Assembly: GCA_005878515.1 (NCBI GenBank)
Contig: VBLZ01000037.1
Location: 1-6,685 of the forward strand
Length of the DNA: 6,685 nt
Direction of reading: 5' to 3'
From: Methanobacteriota archaeon
Lineage (GTDB): Archaea > Thermoplasmatota > Thermoplasmata > RBG-16-68-12
The notes below the pieces were generated by a model. That model saw nothing but the letters and a program-made list of their open reading frames with translations. It had not been told where the DNA came from and searched no databases. Positions 6,463-6,685 of the stretch are shown one piece after another. Position 1 is the first letter of the stretch; each line of letters opens with the position of its first letter. A program made the position numbers and the translations under genes.

Positions 6463-6477
6463 GTCGCTCGGCGACGA
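6461..6477 (+). repeat. Perfect 7-bp inverted repeat / hairpin
   Basis: TCGTCGC and GCGACGA flank a 3-base centre (6461-6477). As RNA this makes a very stable short stem, either 7 bp with a 3-nt loop or 6 bp with a 5-nt loop. No T-tract follows, so it is not a typical terminator; a 3' UTR stem or a protein-binding dyad is possible. Confidence 0.5.
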
Positions 6478-6531
6478 GATTCACGGCACGCGTCGATAGT
6501 GCATACAAGGGATGTCGAATCTCAAGTGAAT

Positions 6532-6538
6532 CCTTATC
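6532..6538 (+). promoter_or_regulatory. Weak TATA-like box before the right-edge gene
   Basis: CCTTATC is the best A/T-rich candidate upstream of 6579. Transcription would then start near 6560, leaving a leader of roughly 20 nt that contains the GAGG at 6568-6571. Assigned by position only. Confidence 0.25.
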
Positions 6539-6552
6539 TGCCGAGTTCGGCA
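6539..6552. promoter_or_regulatory. 14-bp dyad, candidate operator
   Basis: TGCCGAGTTCGGCA has two perfect 6-base arms around a 2-base centre. It lies directly after the TATA-like CCTTATC (6532-6538) and about 27 nt before the candidate GTG start at 6579. A bound repressor there would cover the promoter between TATA and the transcription start. The operator role is inferred from symmetry and position. Confidence 0.35.
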
Positions 6553-6578
6553 TATGAGGTTTGGAGTGAGGCGGGGTC

Positions 6579-6685
6579 GTGGGAGCGGCTGGAGGGAAGC
6601 TCGGAGTAGACCGTTCGAGTATTGAGGGGAGAGCCGTCGAGCTGAGGCTAACGTCGGTCCTTTACGATCAGCTCGTCGAGCTCGC
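6579..6685 (+). CDS. Possible ribbon-helix-helix DNA-binding protein, 5' end only
   Basis: The frame is open from after a TGA at 6567-6569 to the right edge, giving 35 residues plus two bases from a GTG at 6579. A GAGG at 6568-6571 lies 7 nt before that GTG. Residues 20-35, VELRLTSVLYDQLVEL, fit the first half of a ribbon-helix-helix domain: an alternating beta strand with Arg at its centre, a turn, then an amphipathic helix opening in the way of RLPEELYERLEEL-type sequences. Residues 1-19 (VGAAGGKLGVDRSSIEGRA) look unconserved, so the true start may lie closer to residue 15. Such proteins are transcription regulators or antitoxins that bind operator dyads as dimers, and a dyad lies just upstream at 6539-6552. 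Only a fragment is visible and the overlapping minus strand is also open here, so this is a moderate-to-low confidence call. Confidence 0.35.
   Translation, partial: MGAAGGKLGVDRSSIEGRAVELRLTSVLYDQLVEL

Larger units (their letters stand above)
6289..6578. other. Intergenic region without a supported gene, rich in inverted repeats
   Basis: I find no convincing coding region here on either strand. The open frame from 6385 gives a 74-residue product with no recognisable pattern. No U-rich terminator follows the VIT-like gene. The right half (from about 6480) is less GC-rich than the genes. It holds three perfect or near-perfect inverted repeats, described separately, and a TATA-like CCTTATC at 6532-6538. 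No tRNA, 5S rRNA, SRP RNA or RNase P RNA signature was recognised. Confidence 0.6.

Noticed and set aside
6556..6600. G-rich tract as a possible G-quadruplex
   Set aside because: Only three runs of three or more G occur, so a standard four-run quadruplex cannot form.
6385..6609. Plus-strand 74-codon frame in the intergenic region
   Set aside because: No recognisable pattern, no good ribosome binding site, and it crosses the inverted repeats and the candidate promoter.
6606..6628. CCGTTCGAGTATTG, resembling a tRNA T-loop
   Set aside because: The flanking five bases on each side do not pair, and no acceptor, D or anticodon arms can be found.
6670..6682. AGCTCGTCGAGCT inverted repeat
   Set aside because: It lies within the candidate coding frame and is explained by Leu-Val-Glu-Leu codons; short palindromes of this kind are common in GC-rich coding DNA.
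6648..6685. Minus-strand tail reading ELDELIVKDRR and then TAG, a possible C-terminus of a gene entering from the right
   Set aside because: Only 11 residues are visible and it overlaps the plus-strand frame that better matches a ribbon-helix-helix start. It remains the main rival and is decided by extending the window.
1..6685. CRISPR array, insertion sequence or prophage
   Set aside because: No regularly spaced repeats, transposase or integrase motifs, or terminal inverted repeats with target duplications were seen.

Overview
The window looks like a GC-rich archaeal chromosome segment. The strongest evidence is an alanyl-tRNA synthetase of the archaeal form: a four-cysteine zinc module ahead of the class II core, and about 900 residues in total. 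TATA-like boxes (for example CCTTTAAGG) lie about 30 nt before several starts, which also fits. A Thermoplasmata-like euryarchaeal lineage is my best guess; it is inference from overall style, not a proven assignment.

Layout, left to right. (1) Minus strand, 476 to the left edge: the first 158 residues of a thiolase-superfamily enzyme. (2) A divergent promoter region at about 477-597. (3) Plus strand, about 598-1173: a DEDD-type (PolB-like) 3'-5' exonuclease domain protein with no ATG, GTG or TTG in front of its first catalytic motif. It is followed after 34 nt by (4) an acyl-CoA dehydrogenase (1208-2353). (5) Minus strand, 2357-2872: a four-helix membrane protein with a C-terminal zinc ribbon, ending only 3 bp from the dehydrogenase stop. 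(6) A 130-bp divergent promoter region. (7) Plus strand: alaS (3003-5699), followed after a single base by (8) a VIT1/CCC1-type membrane protein (5701-6288). (9) About 290 bp without a supported gene, containing several perfect inverted repeats. (10) At the right edge, a probable start of a small ribbon-helix-helix-like protein (6579 onward), preceded by a 14-bp dyad.

How the genes may work together. The thiolase and the acyl-CoA dehydrogenase are both acyl-CoA enzymes, and their divergent placement suggests a locus for fatty-acid or branched-chain acyl-CoA breakdown; the exonuclease between them has no obvious link to that. alaS and the VIT-like gene are spaced for coupled translation, but their joint function is unknown. 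I see no CRISPR array, insertion sequence, tRNA or rRNA. Most of the window is ordinary; the points worth a second look are the start of the exonuclease gene and the right-edge regulator-like gene with its dyad.
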